Below are positions 44,428 through 54,600 of a stretch of 64,000 nucleotides of DNA, one piece after another (position 1 is the first letter of the stretch; each line of letters opens with the position of its first letter). Origin of the DNA: Atkinsonella hypoxylon (lineage: Eukaryota; Ascomycota; Sordariomycetes; Hypocreales; Clavicipitaceae); NCBI GenBank assembly GCA_000729835.1, contig JFHB01000064.1:62001-126000 (forward strand), read 5' to 3'. The notes below the pieces were generated by a model that worked only from the letters and a program-made list of their open reading frames with translations, was not told the origin of the DNA and searched no databases. The position numbers and the translations under genes are program-made.

Positions 44428-44777
44428 TTGACTATTTCATCTTCCCTTGGCTACGATGCACCACCCTGCTGCGGAGATTCCAATGGCGGCACTATAACGA
44501 ACTCTGTCAGCGTTCTGGTGCAATTGCCGGTGTATGTGCTGAGAGCTCTGTCGGAGATTTTGTCCTCTCCAGCTAGCTGCGATTGGCGCTTGGCATGGCG
44601 CCTAGAAGTATGAAGAACTTAATGCAATCTATCTATCTTCGCAATGAATGGTGCCCTGGGGGCTGCAATGAGCATCGCTGTCGGCTCTCTTTGTATGAGA
44701 ACCCTCGGATGTTATGGGTGTGGACATCTTTGGCTCTCATGATGGCAGCGGGGACACATTCATTGTATCTCTTCTAG
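44428..44777 (+). pseudogene. remnant of a PTR2 peptide transporter, C-terminal part
   Basis: Two overlapping frames keep the order of the PTR2 C-terminus: SVSVLVQLPVYVLRALSEIL, then after a frame change MAPRSMKNLMQSIYL, then NPRMLWVWTSLALMMAAGT. These correspond to NNVNILVQLPLYIIISLSEV, MAPKNMKSILQSFF and NPDLVILWGSVTCAMALATF in the intact transporter ending at 27954. Upstream helices are gone. Sequence differs too much to be a very recent copy of that gene. Confidence 0.75.
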
Positions 44778-45230
44778 GAAGATTGCTTTCGTGATCAATT
44801 TTCTAGTGACTCTAAAATAAAATGTGTCTGATGTCTGAGATACGGGCAGGGGCCTTATACAATGAATGATACCCCGTGTCCAGATATAGTTGAGACACTC
44901 GCTACCAATTCCTTGCTTGCACAGGCGACTATCTATCGACAAACAAAGAAGGACAGTTGTCAAATGCTCTTATTTCGTACGAAAGGACAGTATTGGGATG
45001 CTGAGCGCCTTGTTGGAACATTGGTACATGGCGCTTAGGTTAGACAGACTCTATCGCTTCCCAAGAATATATAGGCACTGGAAAAGATTCCAACTCCCAC
45101 ATGTACGGTTGACTAGCTCTAGGAGAGTGTCGGAAATTGACTCATGACTCTGCATACATGCGATTTCGCCTGCCTATGTCTTGCTTGGCTGCCGTTAGCT
45201 TGAAATACATGGCAGTACAGCAGGATGCTG

Positions 45231-46225
45231 GATCACGCCTGTATATTTATTTATTTATTTATATATATACCCTAGCCTAGCTTTTTACGCTAGTATCTAG
45301 TACTCCCTCAGTGTTTCGGGCAGGAAAACCTAGTACAGGGGAAAAAACCTGCCCGCTGCTCTTCTGATTGTTTCCGGCTTGCGCGCGGTTATCCTCTGTT
45401 GCGAGACTGCTGTTTCCTTTTTGTAGTTATTAATGCTAGCGCAGCTAGCATTATCCCCTTAGGCTTAAAGTAGGGGGTTGCGTCTCACGCGACTAGCGTG
45501 GGGAGGTTGCGTTAGTTACAGCAGGCTTAATGCGTTGCCCTATAGGTATAGCGCCTTAGTCTTTACAGTAGATTTAGGTGCGGCTTACGCTAGAACTGTA
45601 TACTTATTATTTAGGGCAGAACCCTATGCTCCTAGTTAGGGTGTAGTGTAGCTAGGTCTGGTTTAGTATAGAGCCCTAACTAGCCTAGCTCCTTACAGTT
45701 ACGTTACAGCTGTTGTAGTTGCAATTACTCCTGCTATAGCAGAAGGTCTTATACCTTCCTACCCCGCTACCTAACAGACGGGTTAAAAGAGCTCCTTTCT
45801 CTCTTTCTCTTTTTTCTCTTTTCTTTTCCTTCCCTATTCTCTCTAAAAGTAAGCTCTTTTTTTGCTAGTTTAAGCCCTCCTCCTATGACTTACCTGCAGC
45901 CTGTGGCCTATGCCTTATTTATTATAATCCTTCCTTTTTAGAATTCCCTTACTGTTTTCTCTACTACTCTTACGCTTAACTCTTAAGGCTCTTCTTCCTT
46001 TCCTTCCGATCGATAGCAACTCTCTGCCCTGCGTCAGCCGGCCCTATTGTGGCTTGCCTACATTGTCTGTTGGCGCAGAGCCCCTCCTGTGGCGGCAGCT
46101 TCGTATATTTCGAGGCTTCATGATTAATGGCGGCTGGGGGTGGCAGGCAGTGGGGGCCTCTTGATATCGCTGTGTTGTCGAGCCTCCATCGGAGCGGTTC
46201 CCTCGATTCGATCACGCCTGTATAT
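45231..46225 (-). mobile_element. retroposon-like insertion with 16 bp target-site duplication
   Basis: GATCACGCCTGTATAT occurs at 45231-45246 and 46210-46225. Immediately inside the left copy is TTTATTTATTTATTTATATA, i.e. on the minus strand the insert ends in a (TAAA)n tail directly before the duplication. A long target duplication plus an A-rich 3' tail is the hallmark of LINE/SINE-type target-primed insertion; the insert would be ~963 bp, minus-oriented. A minus frame at 45976-46215 (79 codons) lies at its 5' end, no reverse transcriptase seen, so a SINE-like or 5'-truncated element. Confidence 0.6.
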
Positions 46226-47759
46226 ATTATTATAGTTCATAAATATGATACATCAAGTAGCTATATTTACAATCAAAGACAAAATAATGTAGAAAGTGTG
46301 GAGTATGCCAACGCAGTTCTCCGAGTGTGGTTCAACATGTATAATCTCGATATATATATAGGCAAGACTTTATTTACGGAGGCGCACAAGGCACCAACTA
46401 GATATAGTACGTCTATATCAACTCTCCTGGCACAATAGGAAGGGAAACTACATACGCTCAAGTGTAACTAAGGAGGATATTTAAGGGCACGAATTTGTCA
46501 TGTCCTCTGCTCATCTTTTGCTATGCACAGTCCTACGTCAGTTGTGGCTCGAGACTTTCATCAACAAAGTTCAAACTCTGCCGCAGAGTACGCACATAAT
46601 TATCAAAAGAACAAGTTGATTTCTTTTACGAGGTGAGCTGTCCAAATATACCCAACGTATACAGACATATATCTCGGGATCCGGCGTGCATAATGCAAAG
46701 TCGGAGGAATCTTGATTGAAAAAGCATTTCCCTGTATGTGTTAACGAAGTCTTAGTGGCGGATACATAGAAGCATATATTTATTAATGGCCTTGTTACTA
46801 CTATTAGCGCTCCGGGTATATACACAACGTCATAATCGTATGAATGGTCGACTTGGCGGGCGAACAGTGCAAAGCTTTTTTTCTTTTCTTTTCTTTTCTT
46901 TTTTCTAAGATGATTAGACAAGATAGTTCATACTGTAGTGGTAGTCATTTTCTGCTGATTCACATATTTTGTTCCATGCTATTGGAAGTTCAAACAATCA
47001 CGAACCTTTGAGGTTTAGGCGAGCTTCAGTGAACTATAGCCTCCTACTTCCAGTCACATGAACGCTTGCCTCCACTGATCCTTGACAACACTAACGATGT
47101 TAGCCGGTCTAGAACAGATGGTGCTCCGTGATAAACGTCAGCTTGAATCTTTCTGCAACCAACGGGAGCTACAGATTAGTCAATATATTTCATAGTCGGT
47201 AGATTGATGGACGTGTTTTGCGGATTATCTGCAGCTGCGATTTGCGCGCATCGCTGCGGCCCAGTCAAATGGTTCGACGTGGCATAGTGATGTGAAAGCA
47301 TGGACAGTGTGGAACAAGAGGCCAGCATTCCGGGGAGCCTTTGTGGGCTATATTGTCATGGATCACTTGAGACGATCGCACAAAGATAAAGGGAGCCAGA
47401 GCGTCAATCTCCAACCCGTAAGAGTTGCTGTGCCAAGAATGAGCTGCAGATGCTGGAAGTACTGGGTGGTGGCTCAACAAATCTACGCGCTCTGTTGGAT
47501 TTAGTGCCTGGTGGAGAAAGTGCTTCTTGTGCATAAACACTGTTTTCAAAAATTGAACCACAATAGCACTTGCTCCAGGATACTTTTGTATACTGGAGAA
47601 TTTCAGTGCAGGCCAGAAGCAGCATCTAGTGCTGAGACAAATATGATGACTTTAGCTACCCAGGCAGCTTGACTCATCCTCTGGTATACCCTTTGGAGAG
47701 ACACGAAGTCTAAACTGGCAGCCATAAGGAAACTAAGTATGCATTTACCTACCATATGA
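46226..47759. other. gene-free AT-rich stretch
   Basis: Short frames only, none with a recognisable product. A TTTTC-type microsatellite lies at 46877-46904. Confidence 0.5.
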
Positions 47760-47963
47760 CTAGGCATCTACTTTTGACAAGCGTGAAAGCATGGCAGGTG
47801 CCTGATTCTTCTTGATCCATGCTTTCATAGCGCTCAATCGCCGAGACTTGGCCATCTCGATTGCGGAAGCCTTGAGGATGATAATGCGTGGAGTAATCTC
47901 GTCAAGAATTCCATGGACACCCTTGACCACGTTGCCAAGGCCATTTACAATGGTACCATCTAG
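47760..47963 (-). pseudogene. coding-like fragment of an unknown protein
   Basis: A minus-strand frame of 67 codons ending at TAG 47760-47762 has balanced codon use unlike its AT-rich surroundings: it reads GTIVNGLGNVVKGVHGILDE then IIILKASAIEMAKSRRLSAMKAWIKKNQ. It lacks an initial Met; an upstream frame near 47975-48045 starts MDSGFEQVLNFIKSSFLP but is in another frame. Probably the 3' exon of a small gene or a relic. Family not recognised. Confidence 0.35.
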
Positions 47964-48676
47964 CGAATTCGTTTAATAGGAAGAAAGGAGGACTTGATGA
48001 AGTTCAGGACTTGTTCGAAACCTGAATCCATGTTGGTAGGCAAGCGGCCCCACTTATTTGTTCCTCAATCTCCTTGAGGACATAAGGCTCCCGGTGGTGG
48101 ACCCACTTTTATCGCTGGTGACTGGGGGGCAGCCCGAGTGACCTTAGGTAATAATAATAGAGCAGCTATAACGAATCTAGTAATACCTTAAATTGAACTA
48201 TGGCGATCTATTGAAGCTACAGCTGTATAGGCCTTAGAAGGCCCTTAAAAGCCTCTCTTATAACACTCTTAATTAATAGCTAGAGGTACCTTAAAGCTCG
48301 TAGGGCTGTAAGACATGCAATATTCCTCTTTATAACTTAGAATATTATTAATACTTGTATTATGGTACAATTTACTCCGCAGTATAGAAAAAGATATACC
48401 GCGGAAAGCGAAGATTTTGATTGGACCGACCCCCGTCACCTTTTGCACCTGGAGCCTTGTGGTCCTCAAGGACGTATATACAGTATTTTATAATCCCAGA
48501 AACCAAAGCAGAAATTTTTAACCGATTGAAGACGTCGGTAAAGGTTGTGTTGACAAGGAGCCGTGGGGTCTGCGTTGGTAAGCGGATGCATCTGTAAAAT
48601 TTGAACAATCTCAGGTGCTAAGACGGGCGGCTGCTGGCTGGGGCGTTACAGACTGCAGATCAGTCTGGAACATGGT

Positions 48677-49077
48677 GGAAGCCAGGGGCACGTAAAAATG
48701 CACCGGAGGTTTCAAATGACGCACTGGACCTAACCAAAACTAGAAGGACCCCTGCGCACCTTAGTGTGGAAATACCTCTAATGTTTTTCTTCAAGCTATA
48801 GAGCTGTTTTTTTTTTTTTCTCGCTCTAACAGCTACAATGTAACAGCAGTAGCCACTACAGCCCTTAAAACCCTTGTAGAGATAGCTTAAAAAAACGCAC
48901 TTTTCGTGCTGTTATGCATGTATTTGCTAACATAAAGGGCATTCATTATAACACGAAGAAGAACATCAAGGTTACTTTTGTGTGTGGAACCCACTACAAG
49001 TGACTAACCTCGATTCAGTTAGGCCTAGTGCGTTATTTGGAAACTCCGGTGCATTATTTACGTGCCCAGAAGCCAGG
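48677..49077. mobile_element. small inverted-repeat (MITE-like) element with 8-9 bp target duplication
   Basis: The left end 48686-48745 (GGGCACGTAAAAATGCACCGG onward is shown only in part here) and the reverse complement of the right end 49005-49067 agree over about 55 bp: GGCACGTAAA, ATGCACCGGAG, CAAAT/CAAATA, ACGCACT and CCTAAC blocks occur in the same order. Both ends are flanked by GAAGCCAGG (48678-48686 and 49069-49077). Total ~380 bp, no coding capacity. Inverted ends plus 8-9 bp duplication fit a Mutator-like non-autonomous element. Confidence 0.65.
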
Positions 49078-49571
49078 AGATGGGGCCCTCTACGGAATAC
49101 ATGAGTCGTGCTCTATCCGCGCAGTAGCCCCACTTGACCACTACGGGATATACTAGCACAAAATTAAGAGACGGATGCCCAAGAATAATGGGGCCAAAAG
49201 TGGAGAGTCACGACCTGTTCGCCACTGCCGTCGCTTCATGCAAATCCAAATCCCGTCTTCCCCGCCTGTTTCTATCCCGGTGCCCCACCCCAGCAAAGCC
49301 TCTTTCAAGTTTCCACCATGCCCTTGCGCATCGCCAACGTCACACGTTCTAGCGGCGCATTCCGGCCACTCGACGATTGAATGACGACATTCCGCGAGGT
49401 AATTATAACTCAAGCTTTCCAAAGTCAGGCTGCGACAGGCCAGACGACGATTATATAAACCAGCCGTGAAGCGCCCATTCAGCATTTCCTCATCCTCATC
49501 AGCTTCCACCATCAACAGATAACACACTTTGCAAAAAAAAAGAACCCCACGAATTACTTCAACCCTTCAAC

Positions 49572-50174
49572 ATGCGATCCAGCGTCATCATTCTGCTCTC
49601 TCTTTTCGCCGGCACCGCTCTCGCAGCGCCAGGTATAAGCCCCATGCCGGCAGTGGACGAGCGCCCAATGAACGTCCTCGACGTCTACAGCAACAAGGCG
49701 GCCCAGAAGCGCCGCCACCAGGGCAAGTCCGCTCTCGAGAACTGGAAGAAGGCCGTCTTGACCCCTAAGCTTCCCCACTGGTGCAATAGGAAAAGAATGT
49801 CGGTCAAGGACGGTACGAAATCCGCTGGCAGCGTTGCCAGGGGTGCTGTAGACACTGTGAAGTCCGGCAAGAACCCCCAAGCCCGCTCTCAAATATTTGG
49901 ACAAGACTCCAAGTACCGTCATTATGGCTGCCCCTTCAAATTCTGCAAGATCTATACACGCTCTCTAGGACTTAAAGAAGACTCCCGACAAGGCCCCCAA
50001 GCCGCTCCACTTGCGCGTGCCGATAGACCTATCCTCGACGCTGTTGAGAAAGCTGGTTGCAAGGATGCTGTAGACACTGCTAAGTCTGGCAAAAACTGCG
50101 CTTTAAGAATCTGGGGAGGACAGTACGCACATTGCTGTCGAAATGGGCATACAGTTTCCTGTGTTACCTTATAA
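49572..50174 (+). CDS. small secreted protein with ~225 bp internal repeats
   Basis: 200-residue frame starting with a clear signal peptide (MRSSVIILLSLFAGTALAAPG) after a promoter with TATATAA at ~49452. Basic mature part with possible Kex2-type sites QKRR and NRKR. The segment GAVDTVKSGKN recurs as DAVDTAKSGKN, and upstream SALENWKK pairs with the same DNA further on, showing tandem units whose GCTGTAGACACT core stands at 49845, 50067 and 50296. In unit 2 the frame is shifted by a 1-base deletion and restored by a second, so its middle reads differently from unit 3. The third unit continues 50143-50460 in another frame after the stop. Unknown function; effector or Kex2-processed peptide precursor are possibilities. 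Confidence 0.6.
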   Translation: MRSSVIILLSLFAGTALAAPGISPMPAVDERPMNVLDVYSNKAAQKRRHQGKSALENWKKAVLTPKLPHWCNRKRMSVKDGTKSAGSVARGAVDTVKSGKNPQARSQIFGQDSKYRHYGCPFKFCKIYTRSLGLKEDSRQGPQAAPLARADRPILDAVEKAGCKDAVDTAKSGKNCALRIWGGQYAHCCRNGHTVSCVTL

Positions 50175-50340
50175 ATGCTCCAAGACCGCTCTTGAGAACT
50201 TGAAGAAGACTCCCGACAAGGCCTCCAAGCCGCTCCACTTGCGCAAGCCGATAGACTTGTCTGTCGTGGCTGTTCAGAACGCTGCTGGCAAGTGTGCTGT
50301 AGACACTGCCAAGTCTGGGAAAATCCTTTTTGGCCGTGAG
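49722..50340 (+). repeat. three degenerate tandem units of ~222-229 bp
   Basis: Units begin near 49722, 49950 and 50180. Units 2 and 3 share long near-identical stretches such as AAGAAGACTCCCGACAAGGC and CCAAGCCGCTCCACTTGCGC; unit 1 is more diverged. The third runs on into the frame ending at 50460. Confidence 0.8.
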
Positions 50341-50460
50341 AAAACGGCTGCTGAGGCGAATGTCAAGGACATCCTTGACGGGGTGACTGGTTCCCTTGGC
50401 AAGAATGCCCCCAAGAAGGGCGGACTGCTTGGCAGTGAGCTTGTCCCTGGTATCTTGTAA

Positions 50461-51639
50461 GAAGGGTATCGAACTGTGAGCTATCGCGAGCAATCCAGTT
50501 GTTTGGAGATTTTCGTTTTTAGGATATAGCAGCTGCGATTTCGAAGGTTATGCCCTTGGAACGGTAGTTGAATATATTATTACGAAATAAGTAGCAGATC
50601 CCTTAGAGCACTGCACACGTGACTGGTTAGGAGCATAAATAGTTACATCCGTAGACCAGACTGAGGGATCCAACCATGCTTAGTACACTACGCATACATT
50701 AGATACAGTTACAGTTATTAGTTATTATATTGTTTTCTCACGATTAGCGAGTACATAAAATGGGGCAAGTATCTTTGCAAAATAAAACAGGGGTTGGAGT
50801 GTAAGCGTTAAGCAGGGAGGTACGGCCTATACCGGGCATGTGGAGTAGATTCTAGCCAATTAGCTTCGTTGAATTACTACTAGGTTTACTCTCTGCGCCC
50901 CGCGCTATACCCAATTAGGTGCTCCATTACCGGGAGTCTCGTTCCATACTCCTGAGGTCCCCCTAAAAGAACCCGAAAAATCCCCGGCCGATGCGCAGAC
51001 TCTCTCCCCCTCTCAGCCGATTAACGTCCCCTCGCTCTCCCCTTATGCGACAGATAAAGACCCCGAGCCTACGGCGCGAGTCCTCAACACTCTTATATAA
51101 TTATTGCCTTAACGCTAATCTTAATTATTAGCCTCTCCTCCTTTATTATGCTAAGCTTTATAAGGCACTTATACAACAAGAACGAATCTATATAGACTGT
51201 AAGCGGAATTTTTAGTATCTAGAGCTGCTTTATTACTATATTTAACGTAGTGCTAATAGTATACCATACATCTGTGTCTTATACTATACTGTATTGAAGC
51301 ACGAAAGCACGGCCCTATTTCTCCATCCACCTCATTTTCCCCCTCCAATTTCGGCGCGACCGCCGACCATCAACGAAGAATGAAAGCTTCGAGGCCATGG
51401 CTCACGCGAATTTAGTTGGATAACGTCTACTTCCCGCTCGAAAGCCCCTACTTCGCGTCATGAGGATGCTTACATCCAGTAGATCACACAGGAATAGCTA
51501 CAATTTTCTCGCACCGAGTTGGCCATATTCTGTTGGCAGCAGGACACTGGAAACGACATACAATAATGGTTCTAGGTCTATGAAGGACTACACTTGTACT
51601 AGACTAACTTTGGGGATATCACCACGCCCATGTACCACA
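50461..51639. other. AT-rich intergenic, PKS 3' side
   Basis: No gene. The block 50600-50690 (GAGCACTGCACACGTGACT...) resembles 44355-44425 (ACACGTGACT, AATAGTTA, GAC, AGACTAA), suggesting copies of one degraded repeat. TA-rich with stops in all frames. Confidence 0.45.
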
Positions 51640-54600
51640 CTAGCCGAGGAGGTCCAGCTGCATAGACTGCACGATTTGCTCTGACAAGCGCTCAAAGTTC
51701 AGCGTCTGATCCAGAAGAGTCATGAACGGGATATCCGCTTTGAGCTCTTTCCATGCCCATGTCCTCAGCTCGGCGCTGATCATACTATCCATGCCGTACA
51801 TGGACAGCGGCTGATGGGCACTCATATTCTCTACCGGCAACAAGACGAGCTTAGACAGCCTTCCCATCAAAAGCTTTTGAACAAGAATCTGGAGAGACTT
51901 TGCACCATCCTTCTCAGCTGTTTTGAGGCTGACGGCGATGCTCTCCTCCCCAGATACCTTGCTGGCATCGCCTTCATTGCCAATGGCGTGGAGGAGGTGT
52001 CGCAGTCGAAGATCGCTCAACCACATGCCCTTACCACCAGCTCGGGTCACTCGCGTCGGGTCCATGCCAGTCACAATGTGGGAAGAGGCGGCTTGGTCGT
52101 AGTCCCAACTGGGTTTCTGGAGGAGATCGCGGCGTCGACAAGCAGCTTCCATGCTGAGCAGGAACTCAGTCACTCCGATGCCATACATGCCGTTGCGCTT
52201 GAGAGCCACTTCAACCTCGGGATGCTCCTCGACGTGTCCAACCTCCAAGATCATTCCCAGAGCGATAGACGTTGCCTGTAGGCCCAAGCTGTGTCTGTGA
52301 CGAGCCATGGCATCCAGGAAGGCATTTCCTGCCGAGTAATTGCTCTGGGTGGCCGCACCGATGGCACCAAGGACGGAGCTACACATGACGAAAAAGTCGA
52401 GGTCTTCATGCCGGAGAAGCTCGTGGAGGTAGATTGTTCCTTGGACCTTGGGGTGGATGACCTGATTCCACTGCCGCAGCGACATGGTGCTGAATATCAC
52501 CTCCTAAGGCGAAAAAGTCAGTCCACCCATGGATTCTTTTTTTTTTTTTTTTTTTTTGTTGACACAGACAAAGACTTCATTGCGGATCAAGCCTGAGAAA
52601 TAGGGACTCACATGTAGAACCATGGCGCCCTGTATGACGCCCTTGATGGGGGTTTTGGCATGTGCAATTGCGTTGGCAATGTCCTCCCGCTTCGTCACAT
52701 CACCTCGTACCACCTGAATTGACAGTCCATAGTTTTGTGACTTGGACATTTCTTCCAAGTCGGCGACCAGGGCGGCAGCCTCTGGCTTATCTGCGCCGCT
52801 GCGCGACAAGAAGATGAAGTTCTTTGCGCCACGAGCTATCATCCAAGTCCTGTAGTTGACACACATGTGTTTAGTAAGGAAAAAAAAGGGTGAATGGAAA
52901 TGAGTCAAGGAGATTTGATAAGGGCAAAACGTACGTCAGACTGCGCCCCAAACCTCCAAGACACCCAATCAACAGGTACGAATTGTTGCCATTGAATGTC
53001 AGTGGCTCTGGGATATGACGGATAGGCACCAACGTCTTCTCGGTGTCGAAAGTAAGAACCACGCGAGAATCGGAGCTTTGCAGCTTTGGCATGACTTGCT
53101 GAGGGAACTGGGAGAAGTCAACGGGACTAAATGCAAGCTGTGGAAGGAGACCATTCTGAACTTGCTCCATCGCAGTTTGGAAGGCTCTGTAGTATTGTCA
53201 GAAATGCTTCCCTTTACCAGAATATATAAAAATCCTTGAGGCCGAGAGTAATTCGACTTACAGAGACACGCCCGAGGCGTCTGAAGACATGATGTCCATA
53301 GGGTCCAGGAACGTGACTGTAAGGCCCTTCTTGAAAAGCGGCATCAGGGTCGCTGTATATGCGAGAGATGCCTGTCCCGGCAGTAGTACCAAGTGAGATC
53401 GGTGATTCACGCTCTTGATGCGCAACGCGTTCAAGTCAAGCGTGCCGTTTGTGAAGACAATGTTAGATGTCACATCCTCAGGCACGGACTGAGCGTTGAA
53501 CACTTCAACGCCGGGAATAGCTTGAAGAGCGTGCTTTTGCTCCTCAGAGTACGATACAGCATATACTTGAGATCCGGTGCGAAGAGCAACCCGAACAAGG
53601 GCAGTCGCTTGAGCGGTCGATGACACATCTATCAGAACCTTGTCGTGCTCTGTGATGTGACAGGTGTTTTGCAGCGAGTACGTTGCGAAAGTGTACGGGA
53701 GAACCTGACTGACAATGCCGTTCACTTCATTTTCGTCCTTGACGGGGGAGACAAACTCCTCATTTACCGTCAGGGTGGTGTCAAGCCAATTTGGCTTCAG
53801 GCAAACGACGACATCTCCAGACTTGAACCTCTGCACTTGGGAGCCCACGCTTGCAACAACACCAGCGCATTCCAAGGTGTAGAACGGCCGATTTGTTTGC
53901 CCTTTCATCGTTGACAAAGCCTTTTCATCCAAGTAATTAGCGTACTTCATGGTGGACAACCCCCGGTGGAAATATACATATACATATACTTACAGCGTTA
54001 TCGAATGCAAAAGCTCGCGGCTTGACAATCACTTCTGTCGCGCTGAAATCTTTTGACGAGCCGCCGTTATGCTTGAAGTAGAAACTCTCCAGACGGCCAA
54101 TCTTTTCAAAACCCAGCGAAAGGTCATCTCGTAGTGGCTCAACCGTAGATGCAGGCTTCCAATTCTGAACAAACTCGGCGTTGCCCTGGTCATCGCCGAT
54201 ATAGCGGCTGATGTAAACGATTCCATCCTTCTCAACGAGTTCCGTGTTCATCGGGTCGTTGTTTCGGTAGAACTGCTGCTCCATGGAGGCAACGAGCTGA
54301 GCGGCGTGCGTAAGATCCTGTGTCGAGTCATCAATATCTATGCTGCCGAGTCTGAATGACGGTTGCTCCGTCATGACAGACTTGGCCATTCCGAAAACCA
54401 GCGTCTTTTCAGGCTCACCGCCGGCTAGAACATTGCTGTTGGTCACCCAGATTGAGGAACTTGCTTGCTGAGTGTAGCGTCTCATGGTGTCCATGTCAAG
54501 CTCTGACATGCGAGACAGCAGTGGCTCCTCTAGCTCTACGAGCATGATGGTTCGGGCATCCGAGTGTCCTGATGAAGGGAAGTCTGTGAACTTCATGGCA

